NCBI RefSeq assembly: GCF_037893015.1
Contig: NC_133666.1
Span: forward strand, 627,094,310 to 627,158,309
Source of the DNA: Macrotis lagotis
Lineage: Eukaryota > Chordata > Mammalia > Peramelemorphia > Peramelidae
Direction: 5' to 3'
Length of the DNA: 64,000 nt
The position numbers and the translations under genes were made by a program. Every line of letters begins with the position of its first letter. Within the stretch, counting starts at the first letter, position 1. The notes under the pieces are model-generated. The model was not told the DNA's origin. It did not search any database and worked only from the letters and a program-made list of their open reading frames with translations. Below, in pieces: positions 11,202 to 23,692 of this stretch.

Positions 11202-11426
11202 AGATAATTTCACTTTTTGTCTCAGTAAAAAAAAAGCATCATCCAATAATTGTACTCCTCAGCCCTCTATTCTATTGTTAGGAAAAAAGCTATCTGAAAG
11301 GGGGCAAGGAAACATGCCAGTATTCATACCTTTTGTTCCAACAATACCATTTATTACTAAATCTATATCCCAAAGAGATCAAAGAAAAGGGGAACAGCCC
11401 AATATGTACAAAAATACTTATAGCAG

Positions 11427-11574
11427 GGGGTGGCTAGGTGGCACAATAGATAAAGCACCGGTCCTGGAGTCAGGAGTACCTGAGTTCAAATGTGGCCTCA
11501 GACACTTAATAATTACTTAGCTGTGTGGCCTTGGGCAAGCCACTTAACCCCATTTGCCTTGCAAAAACCTAAAA
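11427..11574 (+). mobile_element. WSINE1-like CORE-SINE inserted in L1
   Basis: Flanked by the 16-bp direct repeat AAAATACTTATAGCAG at 11411-11426 and 11575-11590, inside an L1 3' end. Confidence 0.9.
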
Positions 11575-11966
11575 AAAATACTTATAGCAGTTATTTTATG
11601 GAGAAAAGAATTGGAAAATGAGGGAATGTCCACCATTTAGAGAATGGTTAAAAAAAATTATGGTTTGTAAAAATGATGGAATATTATTGTGTTTTGATTT
11701 AAGAGGAACCTGGGAAGATATGTACGACCTGATGCAGAGTAGAGTTAACAGAATCAGGAGAACAATTTATGCAATAACAGCAATATTGTGAAGACAAACT
11801 TAGGAACTTGTTCAATACAATGCAACCCACAAGAATCATATAAGATTCATGATAAAACAGGCTATCTACCTTCTGGAACAGAGATGGTAGACACATAGTA
11901 TAAATTCAGATATATCTATGGCATTTATATCTATCTAGGGACAGATATATACTCACATATGCTCAC

Positions 11967-11999
11967 GCAGACACACACACACACACACACAAACACAAA
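11967..11999. repeat. (AC)n microsatellite
   Basis: ACACAC run in an L1 3' region. Confidence 0.9.
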
Positions 12000-12164
12000 T
12001 AAAAACATACCCCACGTGGCCAGTAGGGAATTTGTTTTGCTGAACAAAATTAATTTATACTGGGTTTCCCTTTTCTTGTTTTCTCAATGAAGGGGAGAGG
12101 GAGGTAAAAGGGAGAGAATGTAGACCTGAAAATAAAATGAATTTTAGAAAAGGAATCAAGGTGT

Positions 12165-12311
12165 GGCAGCTAGGTGCTGCAGTGGATAGAGCACTGGCCC
12201 TGGAGTCAGGAGGACCTGAGTTCAAATCTGATCTCAGACATTTAATAATTACCTAGTTGCATGACCTTGGGTAAGTCCCTTAACCCCATTGCCTTGCCAA
12301 AAAAAAAAAAG
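12165..12311 (+). mobile_element. WSINE1-like CORE-SINE
   Basis: Full-length; A-box region altered to GGTGCTGCAGTGG. Confidence 0.85.
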
Positions 12312-12554
12312 TCCACTGGTGGAAAACCCAGAGAATATGATAGTGACAGGTCCAATCTTAGATCTTTATGATAAAAATGGGTGTCTTGACTAGAGGCAAT
12401 GGTAAAAATGGACCAATAATAAAACAGTATACGTTATAAAACAGTTTTGATGTAGCTGTCACAGAAAACTTAACAGGCATTGAAATTTCATATCTTAAAT
12501 AGGTATCAATTGAAGTGCCTGAGATAGATAAATATTTGTTTAGTTGTTTGATTC

Positions 12555-12555
<1 letters not shown>

Positions 12556-12592
<37 letters not shown>

Positions 12593-12616
12593 TATTATAT
12601 ATATATATATATATTT
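12556..12616. repeat. (TA)n microsatellite
   Basis: About 60 nt of alternating TA with two AAT/ATT interruptions that make it self-complementary. Confidence 0.9.
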
Positions 12617-12619
12617 GAG

Positions 12620-13330
12620 AAATAAGTTGTTTCCCAGCTTTTTACTTGGCTTCATTGGTTTTGTTTGTGCAAAAACTTCTTAATTTTAATTTAATATGAT
12701 CAAAGTTATCTGTTTTATATTTCATAATGCTCTATCTTTTTTGTCATAAATTCTTCCATTCTTCATAGATCTCCTAATTTGCTTCTGGTATCACTCTTTA
12801 CATCTAAATCAGGAGCCCATTTTGATGTTATCTTGATATGTGGTATAAGATGTTGGTCTCTACCTACTTTCTGCCATATTGTTTTCTAGTTTTCCCAGTA
12901 GTTTTTATCAAATAGCTCTTATCCTAGAAGTTAGGGTCTTTGATTTTATCAAACAGTATATTGCTAAGGTCATTTACTACTGTGTCTTTTGTATCTAATC
13001 TATTCCACTGATCTACCATTCCATTTCTTAGCCAGTAATAAATAGTTTCATGATTGCCATTTTATAACATCATTTTACTTTAATTTTTAAAATTATTTTA
13101 TTTTTTCCAATTATATGTAGATGATTATCAACATTCACTTTTGTAAAGTTTTTTTTTTCCCTTCCCACCCTTCCTTCTCCCATCCTAGGATAGCAAGTAA
13201 TCTGATATAGGTTATAAATATGCAATTGTTATAGCATCATTTTTAGATCTGGTAAGCCTAGGCCACCTTCCTTTGCATTTTTCCCCCATTAATTCCCTTG
13301 ATATCCTTGAGCTTTTGTTTTTCCAGATGA
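12620..13330 (-). mobile_element. L1 ORF2 3' fragment, antisense
   Basis: The minus strand encodes the L1 ORF2 C-terminal region (for example a WLRNGMVDQ-like stretch around 12,990-13,040). A second L1-like piece is embedded at about 13,085-13,215. Confidence 0.55.
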
Positions 13331-13519
13331 AGTTTGTAGACCAAGGGTATAAATTTTGTAGAACAAAGCTTTTTAACCTCTTTCATGTTACAGGAATCTC
13401 CCAGTCTATGAATCTTTCCTCAGATCATGTTTTCAAATACATAGAATATAAAGGATTATAAAGGAAACAAATTATATTTTTAAAAATACAAGTTTTTGAA
13501 TTAAGAACCATTGCCCTAG

Positions 13520-13665
13520 GGGCAGCTAGGTGGCGCAGTGGATAGAGCACTGGCCCTGGAGTCAGGAGTATCTGAGTTCAAATCCGACCTCAGACACTTA
13601 ATAATTACCTAGCTGTGTGGCCTTGGGCAAGCCACTTAACCCCATTGCCTTGCAAAAACTAAAAA
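13520..13665 (+). mobile_element. WSINE1-like CORE-SINE with 17-bp duplication
   Basis: Perfect target-site duplication AAGAACCATTGCCCTAG at 13503-13519 and 13666-13682. A young copy, close to consensus. Confidence 0.95.
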
Positions 13666-13911
13666 AAGAACCATTGCCCTAGATCAACCCAAATTAATAG
13701 TTCCTCCAATTCGATTCAGCAGATTTGAAGAAGGTGGGGATAAGGGAACAACTAGGTGACGTAGGGGCATTTGGGATTGTGCTATATTTGGGTAGAACAA
13801 GAGAATCTTTATAGTCCTGTCCTGAATGGTTCGATACAATTTTACTAATACCTTTATAGGCTAACCATCAATCATTTTCTTATTCATCTCACATTTCAAA
13901 TCCCAGAATTT

Positions 13912-14077
13912 CTTTTTTTTGTTTTTTTTTTTGTTTTAGGTTTTTTGCAAGGCAATGGGGTTAAGTGGCTTGCCCAAGGCCACACAGCTAGGTAATTATT
14001 AAGTGTCTGAGGCCACATTTGAACTCAGGTACTCCTGACTCAGGTGCTCTATCCACTACGCCACCTAGCTTCCCCCC
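13912..14077 (-). mobile_element. WSINE1-like CORE-SINE
   Basis: Antisense copy with a poly-T/TTTTGTTTT tail. Confidence 0.85.
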
Positions 14078-14989
14078 CCACAAATTTCTTATGGGGAAAA
14101 AGAATCATTATCCTCAATCCACCTAAGGTGGCTTGCAGATACAGGAACCCCTCCCATCAATCCCTGAACACCTATTTTCCTTGCTAACTCTATTTACCTG
14201 TTGCTGGGGCTGCCCCATTTTCCCACTTAAACTTTACCAGTTGATCTGACCATCCCTGTAGCCAGGAAGATCCAGGACAAAAGTCTAAGGACATACTTAT
14301 ATGCCTAAAAGACAGGATTGTAACTAAAACAGACTGGTTGTAGGGAATGAAGCCTCATGGGGAAGAGGCATAAATCAATTTACTAAATGTGTCACTTTTA
14401 AAAAATTCACCCCATTCTTTTCTATCACAGTCAGGGAACTGAAAGCAAAGGGAATTCATCTGCAAATATTCTAAACTTCCCATTTTAACCCTAAAAAGTT
14501 GGCTAGACAGGTAGATAAAGGCTGTATTAAGTGCTTATTACAATCCAAGCACTCACTGGCTAAGTGCTTGGGATAGAAGTTCTAAGAAGTGAGACAATCC
14601 TCGTTCTTAGGAAAGATATATTTGTAAAGAGCTTTGCAAGCTTTAAAAGTGCTATAAAAATTATTATTAGATTTAAAAGGATACAAGTCTTAATTAAATT
14701 CAAATAAAATGTCTATCCTTTTTTAGTGGTTTACTGTAAGATGGATTTGGAAGGCATCCCTGTGGAGTAATAGGATTTCCATTTAAACCTCCCAAGTACC
14801 AATACTCCAAAGGTTAGGCCCATTATAATTCAGAGGAAAAGAAGCAGAACCAAGAATCATTCAAGTTTCTAGTGCCCCAGACCCACCAAATTCCCAGGAC
14901 CTCATCATCTCATACCTGGATTATTGAAATACCAGGTTTTGAACCCCTGCCTCAATTCCCTCCCCATTCCAGTTCATCACTGAGTCACT

Positions 14990-15180
14990 GGATTTTAAAA
15001 AGCAGGTTCTATGGTGTCTCCCCACCCACTTCAGTAAATTCCAGTAGTCCCCTATCCTCTCTAGGATCAAAACAGGGCAGCATTCAAAGCCCTTCATAAC
15101 CTAGCCCCCTCCTACTTCCTAGTCTTACACCTTACTCTCCATATTCTTCTATCTAGTGATTCGATTCTCCTTGCACAGGG
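14990..15180 (+). mobile_element. L2-family LINE fragment
   Basis: Contains the L2 3' signature (aggatcaaaacagggcagcattcaaagcccttcataacctagccccctcctac). Continues after other repeats at about 15,885. Confidence 0.7.
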
Positions 15181-15472
15181 ATGGTCAGATCTGCAGACCT
15201 TATGAGACACTCAAAATCTATGGTGCCATGGCACCATAGATGGGACTTGAAATTCAAAAAATCTAGTAGCTCTTTGAGGGATGAATTAATTAAATGTTTG
15301 ATCAAATACAGTAGGCTGATTTTAACGTTGATAATTTTGTATAACCTTCAAATGATGTAACTATTCAAATAGCCTTAACAAAAAAAAAAAGTTCTCACCC
15401 CTGATCTAGCTGAAGATATTTCATTTTCTCTGACTGTCTTCTATGACTGGAATGCTCTCCCTTCCTGTTTTT

Positions 15473-15624
15473 TTTTTTTAGGTTTTTGCAAAGCAAGTGG
15501 GGTTAAGTGGCTTGCCCAAAGCCACACAGCTAGGCAATTATTAAGCGTCTGAGACTGGATTTGAACCCAGGTACTCCTGACTCCAGGGCCGGTCCTTTAT
15601 CCACTTCACCACCTAGCCGCCCCT
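15473..15624 (-). mobile_element. WSINE1-like CORE-SINE with target-site duplication
   Basis: Antisense, inserted in an L2 copy, flanked by TCCCTTCCTGTTTTT at 15458-15472 and 15625-15639. Confidence 0.9.
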
Positions 15625-15884
15625 TCCCTTCCTGTTTTTAAGCCCCCTCTATTTATAATTAATCAAAAAATATTTATTAAGCATCTACTATTTGCCAGAC
15701 ACTGAGTTGTGTTTGGTGTCAAAGAAGAGGCAAAAACCAGTCCCTTCCCTCAAGGACCTTACAATCTAATTGGGGAAGGCAATATGCAAATAAATATATA
15801 CAAAATGAATTAGAATTAAGAGAAGTTTGGAAAGACTTCCTATACAAGATGAAATTTTAGTTGGGGCTTAAAAGAAGCCAGGAA

Positions 15885-16110
15885 ACCCAAGCTAGAATCT
15901 TACCTTTTTACTAGACACCTTTCTCAATTCCTCTTAATTCTAGTGCCTTTCCTCTGTTAATTATTTCCTATTTATCTTTTATGTAATTTGCTTTTTATAT
16001 ATTTGTTTGTATTTTGTTTCTCCCATTAGATTTCTGTTTTTCTTTAACTCCTGCATAGTGCGCTTCCATCAGCTTGTTCCATTGGATATTAAGATTGTAA
16101 GCCCTGGCCA
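15885..16110 (+). mobile_element. L2-family LINE 3' end
   Basis: L2 tail signature: CTCTTAATTCTAGTGCCTTT, TGTTAATTATTTCCTATTTA and CCCATTAGATTTCTG. Confidence 0.65.
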
Positions 16111-16139
16111 TCTCTACTATTTCCCTGTACTATAAAGGG

Positions 16140-16255
16140 GATCAATTGAATAATAATAGTAATGATTATAAAGTATCTACTATTGCCAGGTACTGTGATA
16201 AGTGTTTTACAAATTTTATTTCATTTGATCACATAACAAGCCCAGAGATACATGC

Positions 16256-16286
<31 letters not shown>

Positions 16287-16415
16287 TCCATTTTACAGTT
16301 GAAGAAAATGAGAAGTTAAGTGAATTACCTAAAGTCACACAGGCAGTAAATATCTGAGATCACATTTGAACTCTGGTCTACCTGACTCCAGTGTATTCTA
16401 GTGTATTCTAGCTGC
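16140..16415 (-). mobile_element. MIR-type relic with (ATT)n
   Basis: AAGTGTTTTACAAATTTTAT ... CACACAGGCAGTAAATATC; contains an (ATT)10-like microsatellite at 16256-16286. Confidence 0.55.
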
Positions 16416-16464
16416 AATCAAACCATCCTTACCCAAAACAAAGTATCAAGACGTCATCCCTAAC

Positions 16465-16621
16465 GGGGCAGCTAAGTGGCACAGTGGATAGAGCACTGGC
16501 CCGGAGTCAGGAGTACCTGAGTTCAAATTTGACCTCAGACACTTAATAATTACCTAGCTGTGTGGCCTTGGGCAAGCCACTTAACCCCATTGCCTTGCAA
16601 AAACTAAAAAAAAAAAAAAAA
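16465..16621 (+). mobile_element. WSINE1-like CORE-SINE
   Basis: Full-length with an A-tail of about 16 nt; flanks GTCATCCCTAA / GTTATCCCTGA look like a diverged duplication. Confidence 0.85.
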
Positions 16622-16624
16622 GTT

Positions 16625-19600
16625 ATCCCTGATACATTTATCAGATGAAAATACATTTCTATTGAATTAATCAATCATCAGCTTTAGAGTAAGTGTGAGA
16701 AAAGTTCTTGAATGATTTCAGTGTCCTTGATATGGATATTGGAGATCTCTTGGCTATAATATAAAATATACTGATTGGTTGAGGAAATTTGTTGATATCC
16801 TGTGGGTCATCAAAAAAAGTAGCAGATCACATTGAAACTCAGAATTTCAAGAGTCTGGCAAAAGGGACTCAATTGTCTGGAAGCCTAGTGAAAATTTCTA
16901 GGCAAGCATTTGAGATGGAACTGTTTTGATCCATAGGAGAAACTGGCCCTGGCTTCAGTCTAGGTCTCCGTCTCAGCCCATCTCTTCCCTCTCTCTTTAG
17001 CCATAGATCAAAGATTCCAAAGATATTTTGAACTCTCCCATTGTTATCTAGGAATAGCTGACAGTAGAGTCCGCATTTGAAACTGAGTATAGACTGGACA
17101 TGAGGAGGAAAATAAATTCAAAGCTCCAGAATGCTCCCACTTGAAAAGATACAATTTATCTAAGGGGAACATCTTAAGGTCTCTAGTAAGAGGATTTCCA
17201 GTTGTGCCACATGTGTTCGCTAAGCTTAAATTGACTCTCCTCTGAACTTTCTATGTACTGGTGAGAAGATTGTGATACAGACTCTTGGGAGGGGGTAGAG
17301 ATATTTTGTACCATCTGTTCTTAATATACCACTTTAGCAAATACGCTTTTCTAAAAGTTAATTAAGTCTGGTTGACTAATTTATATCAACTGATAATCAT
17401 AGGGAGAACTACCCCATGGGGGCTCATAAGCTATAATCTCGTTCTATCCCCCATCTTTCACAGGGTTAGCAGGGTCAGGTTATTTAAATTACTCCCAGAG
17501 CTATGTTGGGCTATATCCCCAAAAGGAAGGGGAAAGGGTAGAGTCATAATTTCCTAGTACAGATGTCTGTGCCAAGTGGGAGGGTACTAAGAGAAAGGGA
17601 AATTTGTGTAATCTCTACTACAAAATGAAATGAGGTTAATTTGGTATGATCCGTTCTTGGTAAAAAAAAAACACGTTGGCTCTTTGGGATCATTACTTAC
17701 TTCTCTTGGTGTTTAGAAATCATCCCAGTGATTTGTTCTATGTTTTGTCAGGAATTCAAATTAAGCTCACCAGCCTATAGTTTGCAGACTTTTTTTTTTT
17801 AAGAATTGAGATGTTTGCCCATCTCTAGTTGTGGCATTTCTTCAAAGTCTTTTCAAAGATCATTGGCAAGGACCAACCAGTTTTTTTCAGTGCCCTGGAT
17901 CTGGATGTAGTTTGTCCAGACCTGTTATGTGAAGTCAATCAAAGCCAGCTGGGCATTCTTTTACCCTTCCTCCTTATCTTGGGTTCCAACTCTTTTACAA
18001 TGGTGAGAGCAGGCTGTCTATATACTTGGTGGAAGTCCCAGGTGACATTTGAACTGCTGAAGTAGAAATAGTAATACACAGCTTGTTCCTTGCCTTGAGA
18101 AGCCTCCAGAAAAGCAGTGCTATATAGCACTTTCTGAAGTAATTAATTAACCTACCCACAAAAGGCTGTGGTATGTGATCTGGCCACTAAGTGGCGCTAC
18201 ACTCAAACCCTGAGCCAAGTGGTTTTTACCTAGTTTAGATCTACCATTATGTCCCTATTGCTTGGACTGGTCCTCTTCAGGACTCCTGTAGCTCACCCTT
18301 GAACTCTCAGTTACAGACTTTTAACCTTCATCCCTCTCTAACCATCAAGAACTCAGGTATTCTTCAATACCTAGGGAGAGCTGATCCCAATTAAAAACTC
18401 ATTTAAGCAGAAAGAAAATGAAACATCACTTTGAATTTTGGAAATGTCTATTTCTTTTTATTTTATTTTATTTTTCCATTCCTACGTAAAAATAGTTTTC
18501 AGCATTTATTTTTTGTTCGATTTTTGAATCCCACGTTTTTCTTCCTCCCTTCCCCTCCCTCCCTTGATACTGAGTAATCTGATATAGGTTATTTGTATTA
18601 AATATATTTCTACCTTGAGTCTGAGAAATTTCCTTCAAAGCAGCTGACCCTCTCTATTTTTGCATCACACAGACAGCCCCATTGTAGTTCCACACATTTT
18701 GGTGAACATGGTAAAATCATTGCACATCTGTGTTCCAAAGACCACTAATATGGGACCCTCTCCTTATTGGTGGAGATGGATGCTCTGCCCTTTGTGAGGG
18801 ATAGAATGAGGGTAAAGGCTGTGAGTTTTACTCATATCCAGTCTTCTTCAGCTAGTTTTTAAGCCTTTGGACAAGTTTTCCCTTAGATAATCTCAAGGGT
18901 TCTTTCTGTCTTGGTTGAACTGAGTTACCTAGATCCCAGTGTGGTAATCCTTCACTTTTTGTTGTCTGGAATATATTCTCTTATGTGTGCTTTCTCTGAT
19001 TTATGAGCTGATATTTGGAAAGGGATAGATAAAGCATGGGTCCTTCCCCCAGTAATGAGAAACAGCAATTGGAAGTTAGAATGAATCTGCTTGCATCCCC
19101 TAGACTAATAACATTTAAGGTAGCGGATAGATAGAATTCTAGTCTGGTCTCTAAGGAGAGCAGCTCTGGCTAGCTCTGGGCACCTTAGACAGAATCTCAG
19201 ATCACATACCTATAGTAGGTGCAGTGGCTGTGTTGTTCATTCTACCCCTCACCTCCATGCCTCCTGATTCTGCAGGTCTACCAAACCCAAACGGGAAAGA
19301 ATGGCGGACCATTCATCAGAATGGGAAGAGTCATGGGTTATAGAAATCCTTTTCAAAGGCCAAACCAATGAAAGGTCTAAAGAAAGAAATGCTTACTTGT
19401 CTTTGTGTGCAAAAACTCTGGTTCCCTAGGCTGTCACCAGGCTTCATTTGTCCAAGCCTACACTTGGACAAATCTCATTTTCAATGTCCTGCTGCCTCAG
19501 GTTCTCTAGCAGGAATCCTCAGGGGTCCTCTGGCTGTCACTTGATATGAACCTAATTGCAGACCCAGATCCTTACTCTATTTTCCCAGTGCAGAAAATTC

Positions 19601-19794
19601 CTTTTTTGTTGTTTTTAACTTTCATTGTCAACCTCACCTCATTCTATTTTAGTGGTCCTAATACTTTTTACAGTGTTTCAGTAACTATATATTTAATTAA
19701 TAATATATAATCAATTGATAATATGTATTATATAAATACCTAATTGAATTATATAGTTATATATAAATAGATACAAAGAGTATATATACAGTAT
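16625..19794. other. Gene-free stretch
   Basis: No gene recognised. It holds an L1-like piece at 18,430-18,620, a probable old interspersed repeat at about 17,760-17,960 (TTTCAAAGATCATTGGCAAG pattern, family not assigned) and AT-rich sequence at 19,680-19,800. Confidence 0.5.
18430..18620 (-). mobile_element. L1-type 3' fragment
   Basis: Same sequence type as 13,085-13,215, including CTGAGTAATCTGATATAGGT; strand assigned by analogy. Confidence 0.4.
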
Positions 19795-21060
19795 ATATAA
19801 TCTATACTTTGACATCAGAAAGGGTCAAGGAACAATCAATATGGTGTTTGCTGCCAGACAACTCCAGGAAAATGCCAGGAACAGAACAGAGGTCTCTATA
19901 CAACATTTGTAGATCTGACCAAGGTCTTTGATACTGTCAATCATGAAGGTTTATGGAAAATTTTGTCAAAATTTGGTTTACTGGAGAAGTTCATCAGTAT
20001 TGTACATCAGTTCTATGATGGCATGCATGCCCAGGTTCTGGATAATGTACAATGCTCTCAAGATTCTCAGTGACTAGTGGAGTGAAACATGCTTTTCAGC
20101 ATGATGTTTTTAGCCATGTTATCAAACATCTTCACTGAGGATAAACATGGCTTCACAGTCATCTTCTGTATTGAGGGCAAATTCTTCAACTTGAAAAGGC
20201 TACAAGCTAAGACCAAAGTGCAGGGAGTGTTGGGGCATGATCTTCTATTTACAGATGATTGTACATTCAATATAGCCTCTGAAACTGAGATGCAACGAAG
20301 TATGGATCGATTCTCTGCTGTTTATGCTCATTTTGGTCTAACAACGAATACCAAGAAAACCCAGGTGCTCCATCAGCCAGCAGTCACACCATCCATATGT
20401 GGAACCATCTTTTACAGAAAATGGAGAAGTTCTGAGTACTGTGGACAAGTTCACTTACTTGGCAGTGTCCTTTCCACATTGACAATGAAGTTGAGGCTTG
20501 CATTGCCAGACCTAGCTCAGTCCATGGGAGGCTCTGAAAAAAAGTATGAGAGAGAAGAGGTATTAATTATCAAATTGAAGGCCCACAGAACCATAGTGCT
20601 GACCTAATAGTTACATGTCTGTGAAACCTGGACAGTCTACCAGCACCCTGTCAGGAAACTGAATCATTTCCATTTAAATTGTCTAAGGAAGATTCTAAAG
20701 ATTACCTGACAGGAGAAGATCCCAGACATTGAGGTCCTTTCTTGAGCTAAACTACCTAGCATTCCGACATTACCATAGAGAGTGCAACTACAATGGGCTG
20801 GACATGTTAAAATGCCAAATGTACTCTTGTCAAAAAGACTTTTATGGAGAACTCACACAGGGCAAACGCTCACAAGGGGGTCAGAAGAAGTCATCTCAGG
20901 ACTTCTGAAGGTCTCTCTTAAGAACTTTGGAATTGATTGTGCAGCATGGGAAACACTGTACAGGACCACCCAGCATGGTGTGCCCTCATCAGAGAGGGGG
21001 GCTACACTCTATGAAAAAGGCAGAATTGAAGCAGCTCAGAGGAAATGTAATATAAATAAT
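19795..21060 (+). mobile_element. Degenerate non-LTR retrotransposon (LINE) reverse-transcriptase relic
   Basis: Translation in shifting frames gives FRKGQGTINMVFAARQLQEKCQEQNRG, FVDLTKVFDTVNHEGLWKIL, LLFTDDCTFNIAS (RT catalytic YADD-type box changed to FTDD), DRFSAVYAHFGLTTNTKKTQVLHQPA and QWAGHVKM. This order is typical of RT domains of a LINE clade widespread in fish and invertebrates. Several frameshifts and stops separate the blocks, so the copy is dead. The 5' part (endonuclease) is missing; the left edge lies in AT-rich DNA. Confidence 0.85.
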
Positions 21061-21233
21061 TTTAGAGCAATTATCCCAGGGGTTCACATGGACTATTATG
21101 AACTCTCATTGGTCTGATCAGTCACAATAGGACACACTGTAATTTGTTTCAAACATATGATGTCATTTTGGTCTTCGTCAATAACAAAGGACAAGAATCA
21201 ATATACTATAAACAAATACATATGCTACAAATA

Positions 21234-21234
<1 letters not shown>

Positions 21235-21264
<30 letters not shown>
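21235..21264. repeat. (TA)n microsatellite
   Basis: Alternating TA ending at the poly-T side of a SINE. Confidence 0.9.
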
Positions 21265-21267
<3 letters not shown>

Positions 21268-21408
21268 GTTTTTGCAAGGCAATAGGGGTATGTGACTTGC
21301 CCAAGGTCACACAGTTAAATAAGTTTTAAGTGTCTAAGGCCATATTTGAACTCAGGTCCTCCTGACTCCAGGACCAGTGCTCTATCCACTACACCACCTA
21401 ACTGCTTT
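21265..21408 (-). mobile_element. WSINE1-like CORE-SINE
   Basis: Antisense, inserted beside a (TA)n tract at 21,236-21,262. Confidence 0.85.
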
Positions 21409-22829
21409 CATATATATTAAATATATTAAAGCATATATACATAGATAATATTTTAGGGATTTTCTCATAACCATCTTTTGTTTCCATTACCTAAAGTTAA
21501 TAAATGATTATATATTTATGTATATATATATATAAAACCCAAAGACTTGAAGAATAGTTATATTAATAATACATATATTTTTAGTAATTACTAATAATAA
21601 ATATATATTCATTAATGAACCTGTGATTTTACTCGTCAAAGGAATTTCCAATAAGAAACTTCCTTTATTAAGGAAGGTCACCATTATTTTCTGATAACCC
21701 CAAGAGGTCAAATAACTTGCTCAGGATTAATAAGTAGGTATCAGAGGCAAGACCTGAACTCAGATTTTCCTAGCAATGAAGCCAGTTTTCTATTCCATTA
21801 TACCAGGTTCTTCTCTCACCATTCATCTTCTACACGTCTTTTTAAGCTATACATAGTTTGATGAGTTTTCTCTACAGTCACACTGGGCTCTCTTTTTTCT
21901 TCTGTACTAGAATCTTTTATCTTCAGAATTGCATGACCCATCATAAACTCTCTATAAAAATATTACTTTTTATTACTATTATTATTAATTCTTAAGAGTT
22001 AACCATCTTTTCTGGACTGACTTACCCTGTAGAATTTTAGATCATGTGAATAAATGAAAAAAAACAATTTTCAAGCACTAAAAATATAACAGCACAGAGT
22101 TACACAAATGCAAAAATTACAGTCTTTACCTTTAAGGAGCTTAAATTCTCACTTGGGAAAACTATATTAGGCATAGGTAGAAAAAGAAGGGAATTTTTGT
22201 TGAGTCATATAGATAATGAATAGAACAAAACGCAAGTCCATTCATACAATCTTTCTGGTAATGACGACTAGATTACAATTTTTTCCGGAACCCATAGTAG
22301 TGATGACTAGATTACTGTTCTCTGAACAAGATGTTGAAATCTTGGTGGGGGATGGGGAGAAGGGATGGGGGTGAGTGGGAGGGAGAAAGAGAGAGGACTA
22401 TTTATCCTACACTTTGCCATAAAGAAACTGAAGTTTAGAGAGGTAACAGTTATTTGTTCAAAGACCTTGGCAAAGTCAGAGTTTGAATCCTTGAATCCTA
22501 CTTCAAGGCACTAGTTCCTTTCATCCCAGAAATATTTAATGCTCACATTTAGTGGATGAGAGCCTTGGCCTAAAGACTTGATTTAATGAGGAACAAACCT
22601 TTCTGAATGGCATTCACTACTCCCTGTGCCATGATGTCCAAGAGACAACAGGATGGAAAATTACATTGGTTCAAGCAGTTGTCCCAGGAAGGAACCCCTA
22701 GGGAAGGGATGAGAAAGAAAAAAGAAAAAGAAAGCCCATGGAAGAGCTTTCTTGTCTCTGGAAGGAATGGACTTTATGTGATTATTTTTAGCAAAAGAGA
22801 CTTTAGAGTTTGAAGGGACCTTATAACCA

Positions 22830-22935
22830 ACCAATAAACATTAAGCACCTACTATATATCAAACTGTCTTAAGTGCTGGAGATAAAAAAAAAAGAGGCAA
22901 AAGATAGTCCCTGCCCTCAAGGAGTTAACAACTTA
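22830..22935 (+). mobile_element. Interspersed repeat tail (L2/MIR-type)
   Basis: Tail pattern of acattaagcacctactata followed by GTCCCTGCCCTCAAGGAGTT; the same pattern is at 15,665-15,780 and, partly, at 45-100. Confidence 0.45.
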
Positions 22936-23174
22936 ATGGATTATAAATCTTATAACCTTATAAATAACCTAGTTCAGTTTCTCCCCTTTTATTTTACAAA
23001 TGAGGAAACAAAGACCCAAAGAGGACAGAGGACTTACTCAAGGACATTCGGTTATTAACCATCTGAACCAGGTCTTCTGATTCTTTCCAGCACTTGTTAC
23101 TAGTCTGGCCCTTCATGGAGCCCATTGTGTTGGAAGATTCTCTGAGCTCTGGGAGATAGATGTTGGGTCCTGTT

Positions 23175-23350
23175 CATTCATTTCATTTGGGGTCCTGCTC
23201 ATTTAGAAGTCATCTAGATTCATATCTGGCAACTGGACCCAGATGGAGCAAGGCTGGTGATTTAGCACAGCCCCCACCCACTCAAATCCAATTCATGTGC
23301 TTGTCATGGCATCACCTCCCTGATGTCATGGTCTTCTTCCAGAACAACAG
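23175..23350 (+). mobile_element. Long marsupial SINE, 3' part
   Basis: CCAATTCATGTGCTTGTCAT and TCCCTGATGTCATGGTCTTC, sense. Confidence 0.7.
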
Positions 23351-23692
23351 ACAAACATCATCAACAATTGAAGAGATTTTTACATGATCCAAGTGATCCA
23401 GGAAAACCCAGACTAGCAGGAGTGGGAAGAAGTCAGGGTTTTGAAGTAAGGGGTCAGGAAAACATGAATAATCAAGAGTTCCAGCAGGCTTGCTGTCAGC
23501 ATCAGAAGATGTCCCAATGTTCAGGCAGAACGCCTTGTCATCCACGAAACTGCTGCCAAATCCAAAAGCAGGGATATCAAGAGACAGGCATTTGGCATCA
23601 GGGTGTGTCCCAGCAGACAGTCCAAACACAATGACATGGAGATAGCGATAAAGCAACAAGTGGAGAATATTGATAGTAGTGCTTTTTGTCTA

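Larger units (their letters stand above)
11290..12150 (+). mobile_element. L1 3' end, interrupted by a SINE
   Basis: Matches the marsupial L1 ORF2 terminus and 3'UTR pattern (gtccaacaataccatttatta, atggaatattattgtg, gaatcaggagaacaatttatg). A WSINE1-like copy with a 16-bp duplication is inserted at about 11,427-11,574. Confidence 0.6.
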
